A stretch of 64,000 bases of DNA from Apis mellifera (Eukaryota; Arthropoda; Insecta; Hymenoptera; Apidae), in the NCBI RefSeq assembly GCF_003254395.2, contig NC_037645.1:992001-1056000 (forward strand), in the 5' to 3' direction. The position numbers and the translations under genes are program-made. The notes below the pieces were generated by a model. The model was given only the letters and a program-made list of their open reading frames with translations. It ran no database searches and was not told the DNA's origin. Position 1 is the first letter of the stretch. The number at the start of each line of letters is the position of its first letter. Below, piece by piece: positions 39,584-53,000 of this stretch.

Positions 39584-39606
39584 AGTCGTTCTATTATAGA
39601 ACGACT
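39584..39606. repeat. Perfect palindrome, 11-bp arms, 1-nt spacer
   Basis: AGTCGTTCTAT (39584-39594), a single T, then its exact reverse complement (39596-39606). An outer AAAGCGCG / CGCGCTTT pair could extend the stem with an asymmetric bulge. It could be a dyad protein-binding site or chance. Confidence 0.88.
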
Positions 39607-40944
39607 GCGCGCTTTTGTTAATTTTATTCGTTCCATCTAAGATAATTCATTAACATTTACTGTAACGGTTATTAAATGCCTCCCTGTCGCAATTTTAATT
39701 AAGATAATTAATCCTCTTTCTCGAGCGCTTATGTTCGCGAAGCAACGAAAACGAACGTCTGAAAATGTAATTATTAATCCGATAAAAGTATATTTAATTA
39801 CGTGATTAAAAGATTTCCTCAATGAAGTCGGATAATTAAAAAATTCAAACGTCGCGACATTAATTAAAAATTATTTCAAAAAGAAAAGGAAAAGGGAGGG
39901 AAAAAAAAGCTTTGTGTTTTTGATAGAGAAATTGTATGGCTGTTTCTCTCTGAAGAATGGAATTTTTTTATATTTTAAAAATTGGTTTCTTTTTCCCCCT
40001 CGCCCCTCTCTGAGAGATATCATCAGAATTCGAGCGATTTGTGTGCATTTATGAGATTATTTCGTGTCCGTTGAAATAGGATGAATCGATTTAGCGATTT
40101 AAAAAGCATGAAGCTCGACGTTAAAGTGAAAATAAATCTGGCTAAATTAAATGGCATACGGCATACGATAGTAATTTACATTGATTACATTTTCAGCATT
40201 AAAGTTTATTTTACGTTCTATTTTCCACAAATACGTCGTCTCTCGACGACGAATTAAATTCGTCGAAAATACGAATAAAATCTTTGCATACCCGAGTTAT
40301 TTCATGCGTAATGAAATCAAATTAACGATATTAAAAAAAAATCAAAGAATTTTTCGCATTTAAAATTAATGAATGCTTTCAGGAAAATACGTTTTCACAT
40401 ACCGAAAATTAATAATTCAAAACTCTCGCGATATTTAAATTTACTCCCTTCTAAATTAAAATTTATTTCATTAACGTACGAATTTTAATTTTATTGATTT
40501 CCGATGACTTTCAAACAAGTTATTCCACGAATAAACCGACAGACGGCTGCACGGTATTGAATAACTTTCTGAGAGAACAATATTTCAATTCAAACATCAT
40601 TCCCGATTCACCTCGGAGGAAGTAATAAAAAAGAAGCGAGACACGAGACTTTTCCCTTTCGGCTAAAAAAAGGAGAATATAATATTTTGATCTTGTATCC
40701 TTTTTTTCTCTCTCTCTCTCTTTTTTGCAACACTAGCGCCACTAAAATGTCCTGACACACGCCAGTCACGATTTCGATTCTTCAAACGTTTTCAAACATA
40801 TTTCAAGAAAAATCTTTCAATTTCCGATATCTTAAGATACGATATAAGAATTCATATCTCAATATATATATCGTTGATTTTTCCTAGTGGGGGAAATCTA
40901 GAACGAAAATCACGATTCTGTTCGACTCGAATATATTTTTTATT

Positions 40945-41455
40945 AGAAAAGAAAAAGAGAGAGAATGAACGAGCGAGTAAGGGAGAGAAAGAAGGGGAAG
41001 GAAAAATAAAAGAATTTCAATAATTTCGTTAAATTAAAAAAAATTTTGCCGCAAAATTAGCGAACGAGGATAGGGAACGGAGAAAGCGGACAAATCGTTG
41101 CATAATGGTCAAAAGAAATCGCGAAGGGATATACATAGGTTTGTAGATGAAAAGAGAAGCACACGGGCTTTCGAGAACTTGGAAGTCGCGAGTGGTTACT
41201 ATAGCAACGCGGAAGCCGGTAAAATATTGTCTGGGGACTGCGACGAAGAGATGGAAAAAGCAAAGGTGGAAGAGAAGAAAAGGGAAGGATGAAGCAAAAT
41301 AGAAAAACAGAGTGAAAAGAGTAGGAGGAGGAGGAGGAGGCGAGAGGTGAGTGGGAAAAGAGGGTGAGAAACAAGAGTAAAAAAGAACATGCAAGAAAAA
41401 AAAAAAGTAGAGGGAAGGCAGAGAGTTTAATAGAAGAAAGAGGAAGTTGAAATAT
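40945..41455. other. Purine-rich strand-asymmetric tract
   Basis: The plus strand is heavily A/G over most of about 500 bp, including (AGG)n at about 41321-41340. Three long overlapping minus-strand frames (63-134 codons, Ser/Phe/Leu/Pro-rich) arise only because stops are rare on the pyrimidine strand; they are not called as genes. Confidence 0.75.
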
Positions 41456-42283
41456 TTGCACAGTTATAATATATACAATTTGTCTAAATACAATTTAAAT
41501 GGTATAATTAATATACATTCGTTTAAACGTGAGTACGTATTTTCTATTTTTTTTCTTTCAATTTTTCTTTTTTTATATTTTAAAAATTCATCTTGTATTT
41601 ACAGCAATCGTTATTACGTGAGTGAATTCAATATTTCATTCGATATCATGCTATGTAAGCTTACTTACATTTATGAAAATTTAATGTCCGTTCAAACGGT
41701 ATATAAGTACAACAATGTGCTCTAATAATATATATTTCGTGAATTCATTTCTTGACCGGAATGCGTTCGTTGTATGAGCGGCGGACAATAGTTAAACCGT
41801 TTCGTTAAACTAAGGTATTTAAGTGGAAACCTCGGGTCACAGGGAAAATAGTGAAATTACTCGTAAGGCAACGTTACACGAGGCATCCTGAAAACGGAAA
41901 TTAAGCCTTACAACGGTATTAGACTCGTCAAGTTATTTTACGTTAAACCGTTTTGTATGTTTATCACAAACCACCAAAACGACAATTAAATCTCTAAACT
42001 TAATGAAAACCACTGGTTATTTCTTTTCGCGAAAATAAATCGATTTCGAAATAATTACAGGTTATGAAATGCAATGTAACTATCTATGGTTCAACGATGC
42101 TATAAAAAGGAATTGCAGCGTGTTCCGTTTTATCGTATAATTTATTTCATTAAAAGATAATGAACAGTAATAAATAATTAATATTAATTAGTTCTAACGT
42201 AACGAGTAAGTGAATTTTATTAAAAATTAAAACTTGACGAATTAAAATTATCAAATCACAAATATATTATTTTATAATATTGA

Positions 42284-42320
<37 letters not shown>

Positions 42321-43659
42321 TTATTAATTATAAATTCTAAATACTTTAATCATTTCGTTATAACTTATTAACGTAATCTTAATAATCTGCTTTAATAACT
42401 ATATATAATATCAGAGATAAAATTTTAACGCTTCGTATAAAAAGCTTTTCTCGAACAGTACAGTATATATGGAAGCTAAATCAATACCCATTGTATACAT
42501 ATGTATATATATATATATATATCACAAAAATAGTAGAAAAAAAAAAAATAATTATGAGGAGAGAACATTTATATTTTGAAAGAATGTAAAACCAATTTTG
42601 ATAATGAATAATTTAAAAAGGAAAAAAAAAAGGAGAAGAAATTTTAATGGAATTCCATTGCATATCCGCATCGTGTAATATTGCCTTTTTTCATACATTT
42701 AATATCTGTTTCATTATCTCATAAACCTAAGCGGCCATTTTGCTATACATAAGCATGCATCTAGAAATTGATGGGACAAGAATTTTTCGTTCGAACAAAC
42801 AGCAGGATATTCTAGTCACGTTCGGCGACAAATCTTTTTCTTCCTATTTGAAACGATCTTGATTTTAAGAGGCACAGGTCGTGTGAAATGTATATTTTCA
42901 GTTTCTCCTCTGGTAAAGGAAGTATATGACGGGCAGAGTACAGCATATTCTCGCCACTTACCGACGAGTAAAATATTAAACGCCAACGTGATATTCAGTG
43001 GAATAATTTCCATTTCTTTTCTTAATTCTTACATCCATGATAATATCTTTCTATGAATGCGAAACGTTATTATTTTAAAACAATTTTTTAACGTTAAACG
43101 AAATGAATAAAAATCGTATATAAAATGGAATGATTGTAAAAATTTTCTTTATTTTAATTAATTTATATTTTTTTTTTTAGATTCAATTTCCAACAAACTC
43201 GTGAATCGGTATTTGAATAAGATGGCACGAATGGATACGCAAATGCAAAATAACAGTATAATTAATAATCGATTATTAATTATTAAATTGCGATATACGC
43301 AAATATAAATATATATAAACGGAACGAAATAAACGGATATAAAATATAATTAGAAACAAAATGGTTACGAATAATATCACACAGATATAAATTGCCGATA
43401 ATTCATCACTGAAAAATATATATTTCGAAAACATATCCACCGAAAAATTTCGTGAAAATTTGATGAACGATCAATTCCGATCCGCCGATAATATCGATGT
43501 TCCGTTGTGAATTTTGCGAAACGCACAGGTCTGCGCGCACGTAACGCTTAACATCAATTAACCCCATGACAAATGCGAACAGAACTGAAAAGCAGGTTTT
43601 ACGACTAGTGGCTTTCCGTGTGAATGCATCCTAACACGTGGGTATAGCGAGTGGGGAGA

Positions 43660-43880
43660 GACAAAACAAGTGAACGAGCTCTAGACGTGGCAACGACCGG
43701 ATACGCGCGCTCGACCGTCCTCCATCTCATTCTCTCTTCCTTTCCATCCTCTCGCTCGCGCCATCGCATCTACCTATCGCTCCGCCTCTCTTTCACGTCT
43801 TCTCCGTCCTTCTCTTGGCTTCCCCTCGATAGCGCTCTCTCGCTTGCGTGCTTATAGTCCTAAGTATGCACGAATGAGAG
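43660..43880. promoter_or_regulatory. Pyrimidine- and CpG-rich patch, possible promoter
   Basis: About 200 bp rich in C, T and CG (for example GCGCGCTCGACCGTCC near 43705-43720, CTCGCTCGCGCC near 43751-43762), standing out against AT-rich flanks. A 68-codon Ser/Leu/Arg-rich plus-strand frame lies within it and is not credible. Promoter-like function is inferred from composition alone. Confidence 0.15.
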
Positions 43881-45737
43881 GGGCAGCGAACACGAAAAAG
43901 CCGAGGCAGTTATTATTTAGGGGGCAGTTGTCATACTGACGGAGACAATAAATTGACAAAAATAACGAGTTGGAAGGGAGAGAATTTGTAACGTCTGATC
44001 GAGTTGGCCAGATACTTGAAGTTGGTCATGTGTAACTTGATAAAGTATCGAATCCATAATATTGCATACGATTATTTCTATTAGAGTTTAATAATATAAC
44101 GTAACAATGTTACTAGATATCGTTATTGAATAAAACTTTTAATTTATCTCTTATCGCGATTCAAGTTTATTATCGTTTTTATATATATATATTATTTTTC
44201 GATGTACATTCGCACTTTTTGCAGACCCTGTTCTCTCGTGATATTACTTATTTCTAGAAAGCTCGTATCGCGTTTTACGAACTTTTTTACGAGACCCGTT
44301 ATAATAATAAGAGTAACGAGAGCGAATCAAGCAATAATAAAACCCAACTTTAACTGCAAATTACGAATTGGGAGAAATAAATTGTACGTAGAGTGAATTA
44401 GTTTCAGATACTGAATTTATGGAATGATATACCGCGTCCCAAGAATCACCGTCCAAGTATTATTCGAATGAAAGTTTATTTTCACAACGTTCGATATTGC
44501 TGGCCCGCCGTTTTATATGCAAAAAGGAAGGAATATCTACCATTATTTAAAAGTACGACCTCTTTCCCATTGTAAATTGCAACGAACGGTACGCGAAATT
44601 TTTCCTTCTAAAGTGGAGTTAGGTTGTTTCGCTACTCATCGATTTTATGCAAAGTTATTTGCTTGGCCTATTTCTCAAAGAGGAGCAGCTAAAAAGCGCG
44701 CATTGAAATAGTGAACCTTTTTCCGTATGCAATTGAAAAGAGAGCGTAAAAATTATTAAATTAAATGTCGAAAAATAAAATAAACATCGGTAATTTTTCC
44801 CCACCCCCTCTCTAATGGTGGAGAAAAGTAATTAATAAGTTTTTTTTCCATGCTTTGATCTGCATCTATGGGAAATGACAAGCAAATTGTTTCAAATACG
44901 CGAGCAATGGCGGAGGCACAATCATTTCTTCCCCCTTTTCCATCAGTTTCTCACTTTTCATACCGGCTGATCGCTTTTTAAATTCATCACTCATTCATTC
45001 CCATTTTATTCGATGAAACGAATACAGAACTCGGCAGCTGGCGCGACTCCAATTCACTCTTATCTATCAGTCGCAGAATAATATTGGGAGGCATCGTAGA
45101 ATTAATTTTATTGAAAATAAATGCCACAATCTGTAACAATGTTTCATTTCCAGAGGAATGATGGTTAATCGATTGTTACAAGTTGTACGTACGTTTTTTT
45201 TTGTTTTTTAAAACTTCTAACAATTAATTTTTTTTTTTTCAGATCCATGAATTGGTGGTCGCAATGATTCTCGTCGTAAATTTTAACCCGATTAAAATAA
45301 CTTAAAGGTTAGACGATTGTTTTTTAATCGATATCAGTCTCTAGTTTAACGAAGACTGTTATAATATACTCTAATCAAGCCATATTTAACTGAATAAACA
45401 ATGACGGCGCATATAATTAAGTTCAATTAGTGGCGAAACAATTTTATTTTTGATACTGGGAAATGGATTTTAATGTACAATTAAAATTCAAGTCCATGTA
45501 CTGAGCGTCTGTAAATTTATAATAAAGCTGCATAATTGAGAACAGAGAGTTGTATAATGAAGTTACAGTGTATTACGGATGCACCACTACATTAAATGAA
45601 GAATATTGCGTTGAATACACAAATTTTCCATTAGCCCGTGTTTCGGAAAAAATCGTTCACACAAGCGCAAGAATATTATAAATAATATTCTCTAATTAAT
45701 TTTTGAAATTAAAAATCTTTCCATTACCGTCACGTAA

Positions 45738-45801
45738 TTTTTTTATTTTTATTTTTATTTATTTATTTATTTTTTATTTTTATTTTTATTTTTATTTTTT
45801 A
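45738..45801. repeat. (TTTTTA)/(TTTA) microsatellite
   Basis: Repeated T4-6A and T3A units with slight length variation. Confidence 0.95.
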
Positions 45802-46945
45802 TCTCATCTCGCGTAAAAAGATCTCCCAAAACGTAAAAATTATATTCGAAATTTTATTACCCGATAGTCCGGATATTTTTATACATACACAATTAAAACT
45901 TTAATTAAATAGACTACGATTCAACTACTATTCCCTTGTTGAATTTTTATGAATTTTAATTAAATTTCGCATTCAATCCTTACCTCATTTTCACGAATAT
46001 CAAATTTTAATTCAAACACGAAAATATATTTGGCCTGTTTTAGATGACTAAAATTACGTCGGATGATAAATATCTATTACAACGTCGTTTGATATAACGA
46101 AGAAGAAGAAAAAAGGAGGAAAAAGGAGTCATATTTGAAAATTTGAAAAGAACAAAATCTTTAAAAAAGAAAGGAAAAAAAAAAATCTCATTTCCTGTGA
46201 ACGTAGTAACTGAACGAAATGAAATTTTTAACCGTGATTGTCGTGGAGAACATTTTGTGTAAATTGGCAACGTTCGAGTTTCAGGTACAAATATTTAAAT
46301 GAAACACGTGTTCAAATTCACGCTGCACATACAAAACAGATGCCCCACGTCGTCGTCCCATCGTCCCTCTCTCTCTCTCTCTCATTCTCGCCAACGATAG
46401 ACCAATTGTGGGAGAAACAAGAATGTATTATGTATATATGTATAGTTATATACCGTTGGATACTCGTTTTCTCTTTCTGTTGCGAGTTTTCAAGCAATTT
46501 AGTCATGCAAAGGCTGAATCACTTCGTATATTATTCGAATTGAAAAATATCGTAATGCTGTTACCTTCGTAAATAAAGCCGTCCTGATTCGAATGTCTGC
46601 ATTGGCGTAGCAATGGAATTTTTATTGAATTATTTATCAATATATATATATATATGTATTGATTATATATTTACAGAAATAAAACAAACGATAACTGTAT
46701 CGTAAAAATAATAACAGTGACTCGAAATGCAAATCGATGGAGTTCAATTGTTTTATATTATATAAATTATATTATATAAATTCAGAATGGAAAGATATTG
46801 CAATTTGTGTTTCATGATTTAATAACGTATTTCAATTTAGGATGATTATTTATAATTAACATGCTGGTGGATTAAAGTTAGCACAAGGATTACTAGTATT
46901 AACTGTGTAATTTCTATCTTCGAGTGAGTAATAATAACATTTCAG

Positions 46946-47095
46946 CCGGAGATTTATTTTACGACCCGCTCTGTAGAGACTGTAATACAGATATTGATCT
47001 GCCTGGCATTTAATGTCACTCACAATGTTATTCCAACTAATACATATAGCGCTGGAATTTCAATAATTAATGCGCATATCTCGAGTTATTTTTGA
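46946..47095 (+). other. Candidate terminal coding exon (unrecognised)
   Basis: An acceptor (AATAATAACATTTCAG, AG at 46944-46945) precedes 49 open codons from 46946 to TGA 47093-47095. The block is more balanced in base composition than its flanks. The peptide reads PEIYFTTRSVETVIQ, then a hydrophobic stretch (ILICLAFNV), an N-glycosylation sequon (NVT) and NTYSAGISIINAHISS. The upstream frame stays open only to a TGA at 46925-46927, with no ATG. Low-complexity sequence is absent, which marks it as a good place to test for conservation. The reverse strand also has plausible splice words (TTCCAG and GTGAGT), so strand is uncertain. No family is recognised. Confidence 0.24.
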
Positions 47096-47099
47096 ATTA

Positions 47100-50000
47100 A
47101 TCAACAGCTCGGACTTGTTAATAATTAGGATCTGAATGAAAAATATAATTTGCGAATTATAAAATGGAATTTTTTTTTGGTAAAAATCAAATCGACAATA
47201 AATAAAACGTATCATCAACATTCGACGATATTTAAATATCATTTAGAATTAAAAATAACACTTGCCCTCGGAATAATATGGATTGTATTTTTGGTTAATT
47301 TTTATAGGAAACCATAAATGGAAGTATGCCAAATTAAAGCCAAGTAACGTGGCTTTTAATTAGAAGCTTAAGACCGTTAAGATCGTGTGGCTTCCTTGTA
47401 AATTTACGACTTATGTATATGTATATTTTTGTATTATATAGATGTTTCAGCAGTTCTCAATCGATGAAAATATACATTTTCTTTTCTCGACACAAAAACA
47501 AAAGAAATTACAAATTAAAATCAGTAATTAACTTTAATAAGATAGATAAATTTTATTGAATATAAAATGGCAAAAGAATGAAATCAAAAAAAGAATGAAA
47601 AATTAATTTTCGATTATTTGCATTTATATGAATAATATTTTGAATAAAAGGATTAAATGCACCAACGTATAAAACGGAGAATTGATTTTTCTAGTTATTA
47701 TTATTATATTTCCAACGACTAAAATTACAGTTTGTATCTACGGTCGGTATAAAAGTAAGGTCGGATATATTGGTTATCGACAGAGTATTAAATATAAAAG
47801 AGATAAACAGAAATGAAAGCAATTGAATTGGACTGTATTGCTATTGAATTGTATTTTTCAATGACACGAGTGATCTAATATGCGATACGACATAGATATT
47901 ATATAAATAAATATATAATTTCGAAGTTGCATCATGATAAATCTACATTTTTACAATATTTTTTATTATTACGATAAAAATATTTACGAAAAAACATATT
48001 ATCCGTTAAAATAATAATTAACTTTATTCGGATATATTTTTATTTAGATATTGAAAAATTTTAAAAACATTTTTAAATATCGTATAAATTTTGCATTACA
48101 TTCGTCGAACTTGTAACGAAGTGAATAATTTATGAAAGTAAATGAACGATCGATCGCATAGATTTCAGCTATAAATCAAAAGTTTCCAGAGGATTAGATA
48201 GCGGATAATTAATCGATTGTATAAGAATAAAAGAAGCAAAGAAGAATAACTTAACTTAATGATTTGTTTTAAAATACGTTTAATGGATTTTACAAAAACA
48301 TTTCTTATTTTAATTTACTATATAAGAAAAATCTACATTCTCTGAATAAACAATTTAATAATTCTTTCTTCAACATGAGAATCATGTAAGTTATTGCGCG
48401 ATAAATCGATAAATTGTCAATCCGGCTTGTTCCACGGACATCCGTAATTTATCGAACGTCGCGTCTTCGATCTTCGATATTCAAATTACATCGTTTCCAA
48501 TGTCTTCAAAATGGTAGATCGAGTAATAAGTCTGTCCATTTTTGGTGATGTATACTCTTTAAAGAATGTGATAAAAATGTTTTAGCATCAACGAATAAAT
48601 ATTTTTTCTAAAAAAAAAATTATATTTAAATATCCTTGATGATTAAATGGATTTTATATAAAAATAATAATAATATAACATCATTTAATATACTTTCAAG
48701 GAACGCAACAAACGAATTGAATTTTCAAGAAACTCGACGAACGAAATCAAGTATTATTCAATTTAATACTTTCATCATCTTCCTTTTAATAATTATAAAA
48801 ATGCTACCATATATTTTTAACGTCAATCATAATTTCGTAAAAATTGATTTTCAACATACATAATACACATGGCACAGCTAAATGTTGACGATAAAATGGA
48901 ATTAACAAAATTGGCGCTTGCGCAAAGATGGAGAGTGAGTGCAACAATGAACAAAGACGAGTCACGATCGCTGGAATCAATTACTGTATAAACAGTAAAC
49001 CAGCTATCCTCTATAATAGTTTATCCTCCCTATAAAATCCATACCTCTGTAATTCAAGAGTATCAACAGAAATCCCAATGTAATTTTCTCTGGTGAATTC
49101 ACCCTCTTCCCCCATCGCGGCTGCCACCTTAAAGGAGATACCATCGACAGCAAAAGATTCCAATATTCCTGCGCACGCAACGCCGTTTACACAGTTTTTT
49201 TTTTTTTTTTGTGTGCAACTCGTTCACCGAGTATACGCTATCACGGTGTTTGTGTTCTGTTGTTACGAGTGTATTGCACACATATGCTATCCTAGTCGAG
49301 CGAGGGACCGCGCCATACCATTTACGTTGGACGGAATAGGACGGAGAGTAAGCACTAGATAGGGATAGCGCGAGTTCGGTGAGTTGAAGAGTAAGTGAAA
49401 CGGATAGACAAATGGAGGGACATGGCCAAACATTAAGCGCGAGAGAGACAGATAATAGAACGAGAAGAGGATTAAAAAGAAGACGCCGAACGAATAAAGG
49501 GCTAACGGAAGAGAATAGAGAGAGAGACAGAGATAGAGAGAGAGAAGAGAAGAGAAGGACAAATAGAGGAAAGCCAGTGTGGGCAAATAGAGAAGAGTAG
49601 ATAAGAAAATAACAGGTAAAAGAGGATAAAGGAACAGATGGAGCGAATGATGGAACAAGAGAGAAGGCAAGTGATGCCGTGAAAAGTAAAAGAGTTAAAA
49701 AGAGATCAAAACGGTAGAAAAAAAAAAGAAGAAGAAGAAGAAGAAGAAGAGAGAGAAAGAAATTGACGCGAATCCTGACAAAGAGGAGAAATTGGAAGTT
49801 GGAAAACAGAAGTAAGGGAAGACAAAACGAAGATGAAAGAACGATGAAAGAACAGAGAGAGCAACAGGGGATCCGGAGCAATTGAGCGCGGGTGCGCGTG
49901 TATGAGGTACTAAACTCGTTTAACTGTGTGAACGATAATTGGCACATGAATCATGCATTTGGTTGTAGCATGTCACTTGGTGTACGTTCCACTCAGGCAA

Positions 50001-53000
50001 CTTTTCGAGCGTACGCATGCACGCACCGTCATTATTATGCATACAACGCAAAATAATTATCGTAAACGCGAATCAAGCTGCGCGCTATTTGCATTTTCCA
50101 CGCTAAATAGCGAACTTCTGAAACTTTATCAACCTGTCAAGAAATTAGCCAAAAATTTAAGTTAATCTTAGTTTTCTATTTCTCGTCTCTTTTGACTCAA
50201 CTTGAAAGATATTTCAACTTTGATATTAGAATATTAGAATATATCGTCGAAATATTTAGATAGAAATTCAGGGATTTTTTTTTTTGTTTGTTACGCAATT
50301 ATTAAATATATGAATATTTGAATCAACGTGTTAACTTTTATCCAAATAAAATTACAATTGTATCAATATTATGTAATTATACATCGAGATATATATATAT
50401 ATATTTTCATTATATTATTTTAATCTTTTGAAGGATAATATTGATTGCACACGCGTGTTATTGTTTTTTAATCCAAGTATAAATACGATAATCACGTACG
50501 AATTATTCTCTCGTATAATTTAAAATTTATTTTACTATTTTCCCGTCGCCGTTTAATATTTTTTGAATATTCAATCTTTAATCGCCTTAATAATTTTGTT
50601 CCATAAAAGGTTAATTATCATTTACATATATAATATATGTGAGTTAGATACTAAGCGACGATAGTTCCAGTGTATAAAATGAAAAATTTATCCACCGTGT
50701 TGTAAAATATTTCAAATAAAATTGGACATAAATTATACGATAATGGCGGCCATTTTCTACGACGACCGTTTAAGGATCGATCTCATTATATTTAAAATTT
50801 TCTAACCGAAGACAAATGCAGATCGCGCCGATAGATTAGAAAATTTAATATTGCTTATAGAGTAAGTAATTTAATCGAAGAACGAAGGATATTTCGATTC
50901 ATTTAAGATAAGATAATTTCTAGGAAAAAATTTCCGCGCTATGGCACGTCGTTGACATACCTCATTGAATAACATCCAAGATCGAATTCAGATCACGTAG
51001 ATCAGAGGAAGGATATGTATATGGTGAGTAACAATGAGATATAGATTTCAATAGTGCCTTAACGATCTGCATCGTCGTGCGCAAACCTGTTTATCGAGTT
51101 TACTGTGAGCATTGGGAATATCGACAATGTTATCGTCGCTCTCATGGACATTGAGCGGCCAGATTTCGAGTTGTCATTAAACGATCTTTCTATCTTTTAT
51201 ATTTTCTCTTCTCATTAAACTTGCGATATCGATTCGAAATTTTCACCAATACGATACAATTTAATATTTGGAATTTATTTTTCTTATCTCAAACTATTAT
51301 CATTTTCACATCTTCCGGTTATTTTGATTCTTTAATCGAACAAAGTTTGATTTTTTTTTTTTATTCATATTAGAAAAAATTAATAAACATGTAAATTAAA
51401 AAATATTTTATTACATCTAATATTTATTCATGAATTATTGTTCGTTAATTTATTAATATTTATTATTATATTTTAGGTACAATAACTCTCTTCGCTATAG
51501 AATCGTTTTATCTAAATTACAACGACCTAGCTTCACTAGTCAGCGTCTCGAGTTTAGTTTCGAACCTACCGACGAAGACGTATCGTGAATAGACACGACG
51601 AGAGGAAGCAAGAAGGATATAGTCCCTTGTCGAGCGTTCATATTCTTGAAATAAAATTGCTACTTGTACTTGTATAGAATTATAATGGTAGGTATATTTA
51701 TTGAATTTTAAATTTAATGCAAATATTATAAAATAAGAAATACGTTCAGAAAAATATTTCATTCCATTTTGACATATTCCCTCTCTTCCACACAGCATAT
51801 TTAAATCTATCTAAAAACTAAAATTCATATCATAGAAACGCGGATCAAAATCTCAGCTTTGGCAGCGTAGTATTACCACGAGCTAGAATTACCACGAATA
51901 TTTCGTTGCATAAATGAATATATATTATTTCTAATATTCGACGTCAAATAATATTTCTTCGCGATTTTTTTTCTCTTTCTTTCTTTTCTTTTTTTCTCGC
52001 ATATCGTTCCTTTTGTGACACGACGGGAATTTTTATGGGTTTAATTATACGACCTTGAAACTGCATCACGCGTATAATTATACATTTTAATCTCGAAAAT
52101 AGGAAACGTAATATAATTCACGCATAAAGAAATAAGAGAATAAAAAAATAAGGAAAGAAACGATATAATAATTTAAAAATAATTTTGTATATATATAAAA
52201 TTATCGTTAGAATATGCAATCGAGAATAAAGAGCAGAGACGAAATTTATATAAATAAGTCGAAATACGAAATTCCTGTAAGTGAATGGTAATTATTCATA
52301 TGAAGGGAATAATTATTCACTTCCGGGGTGTGAAAATATCGCGTCACGAATCGAATTATTATTTGTTTTATTGGCTGTGTGCGGACAAATTTGTATTTTA
52401 GCGATCGTGCATGTGTACTTCTCCTCCACGCGTGTGTGTCCATCCACGATCGATGATACACACCGATGCACGTGTCACGTACAGGACCACGAAAAAATCG
52501 ACTTTATGAACTCCATTATCCCGTTTCTTTCTATTTACGGGATTTTTTTTTTCTTTTTTTCCACCATCAATTAAACGTATCGCTCACCGATGAATGGATA
52601 ATTGATAATTGTTTTCAAGATTTTATCGACGAATAAATTTAAATCCTGTATTTTTCAAAAATCATTATTTCTCGATCCTGCATACGTTATATATATTATT
52701 AAAATAATTATCATCATTACAAAATATTTTTATCACTCACAAATACGTGTTTTACTCAAAATAAAGAAGGAAAATCCATTTGATTCAATGTTAAATAAAA
52801 GTTTGACGATCAAGGAGCAACGAGTCAGGTAATAATTATCACATATAAATTATTTTTCAATTTTCTGCCACGAACGAGATACAATTTCCGAAAAATTTAA
52901 AACTTATCCTTTTAATTTACGCCGGTCGTAAAAATCAAGAGGAGGGAGGGAGGAGGGGGAGAAAAATTTACAAATTTATCTCGCGACATTCCCGTAACAC

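Larger units (their letters stand above)
39607..46940. other. Non-coding stretch with a purine-asymmetric tract
   Basis: No known gene. It contains the purine-rich block at 40945-41455, AT runs at 42289-42317 and 42504-42522, and a C/CpG-rich patch at 43660-43880. A long-T acceptor at 43180 is followed by 41 open codons to TAA 43306-43308. An acceptor at 45242 with a CTAAC branch-like word is followed by 20 open codons to TAA 45303-45305. A (TTTTTA/TTTA) tract is at 45738-45801. The 12-mer gttaaaccgttt occurs near 41792 and 41943. A minus-strand TCG|GTAAGT donor at 42962/42961 follows an ATG frame (43013) with a hydrophobic start, MEIIPLNITLAFNILLV. Confidence 0.5.

Noticed and set aside
41029..41461. 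Overlapping minus-strand frames of 63-134 codons
   Set aside because: Same cause: purine/pyrimidine asymmetry. Three frames open at once argues against coding.
47312..47321. CCATAAATGG, a perfect CArG (SRF) word
   Set aside because: By rough estimate a few such words are expected by chance in 64 kb of this composition.
49129..49947. 272-codon minus-strand open frame with long hydrophobic runs
   Set aside because: It arises from the purine tract on the plus strand, where stops are rare on the opposite strand. The Leu/Ser/Phe runs mirror simple repeats.
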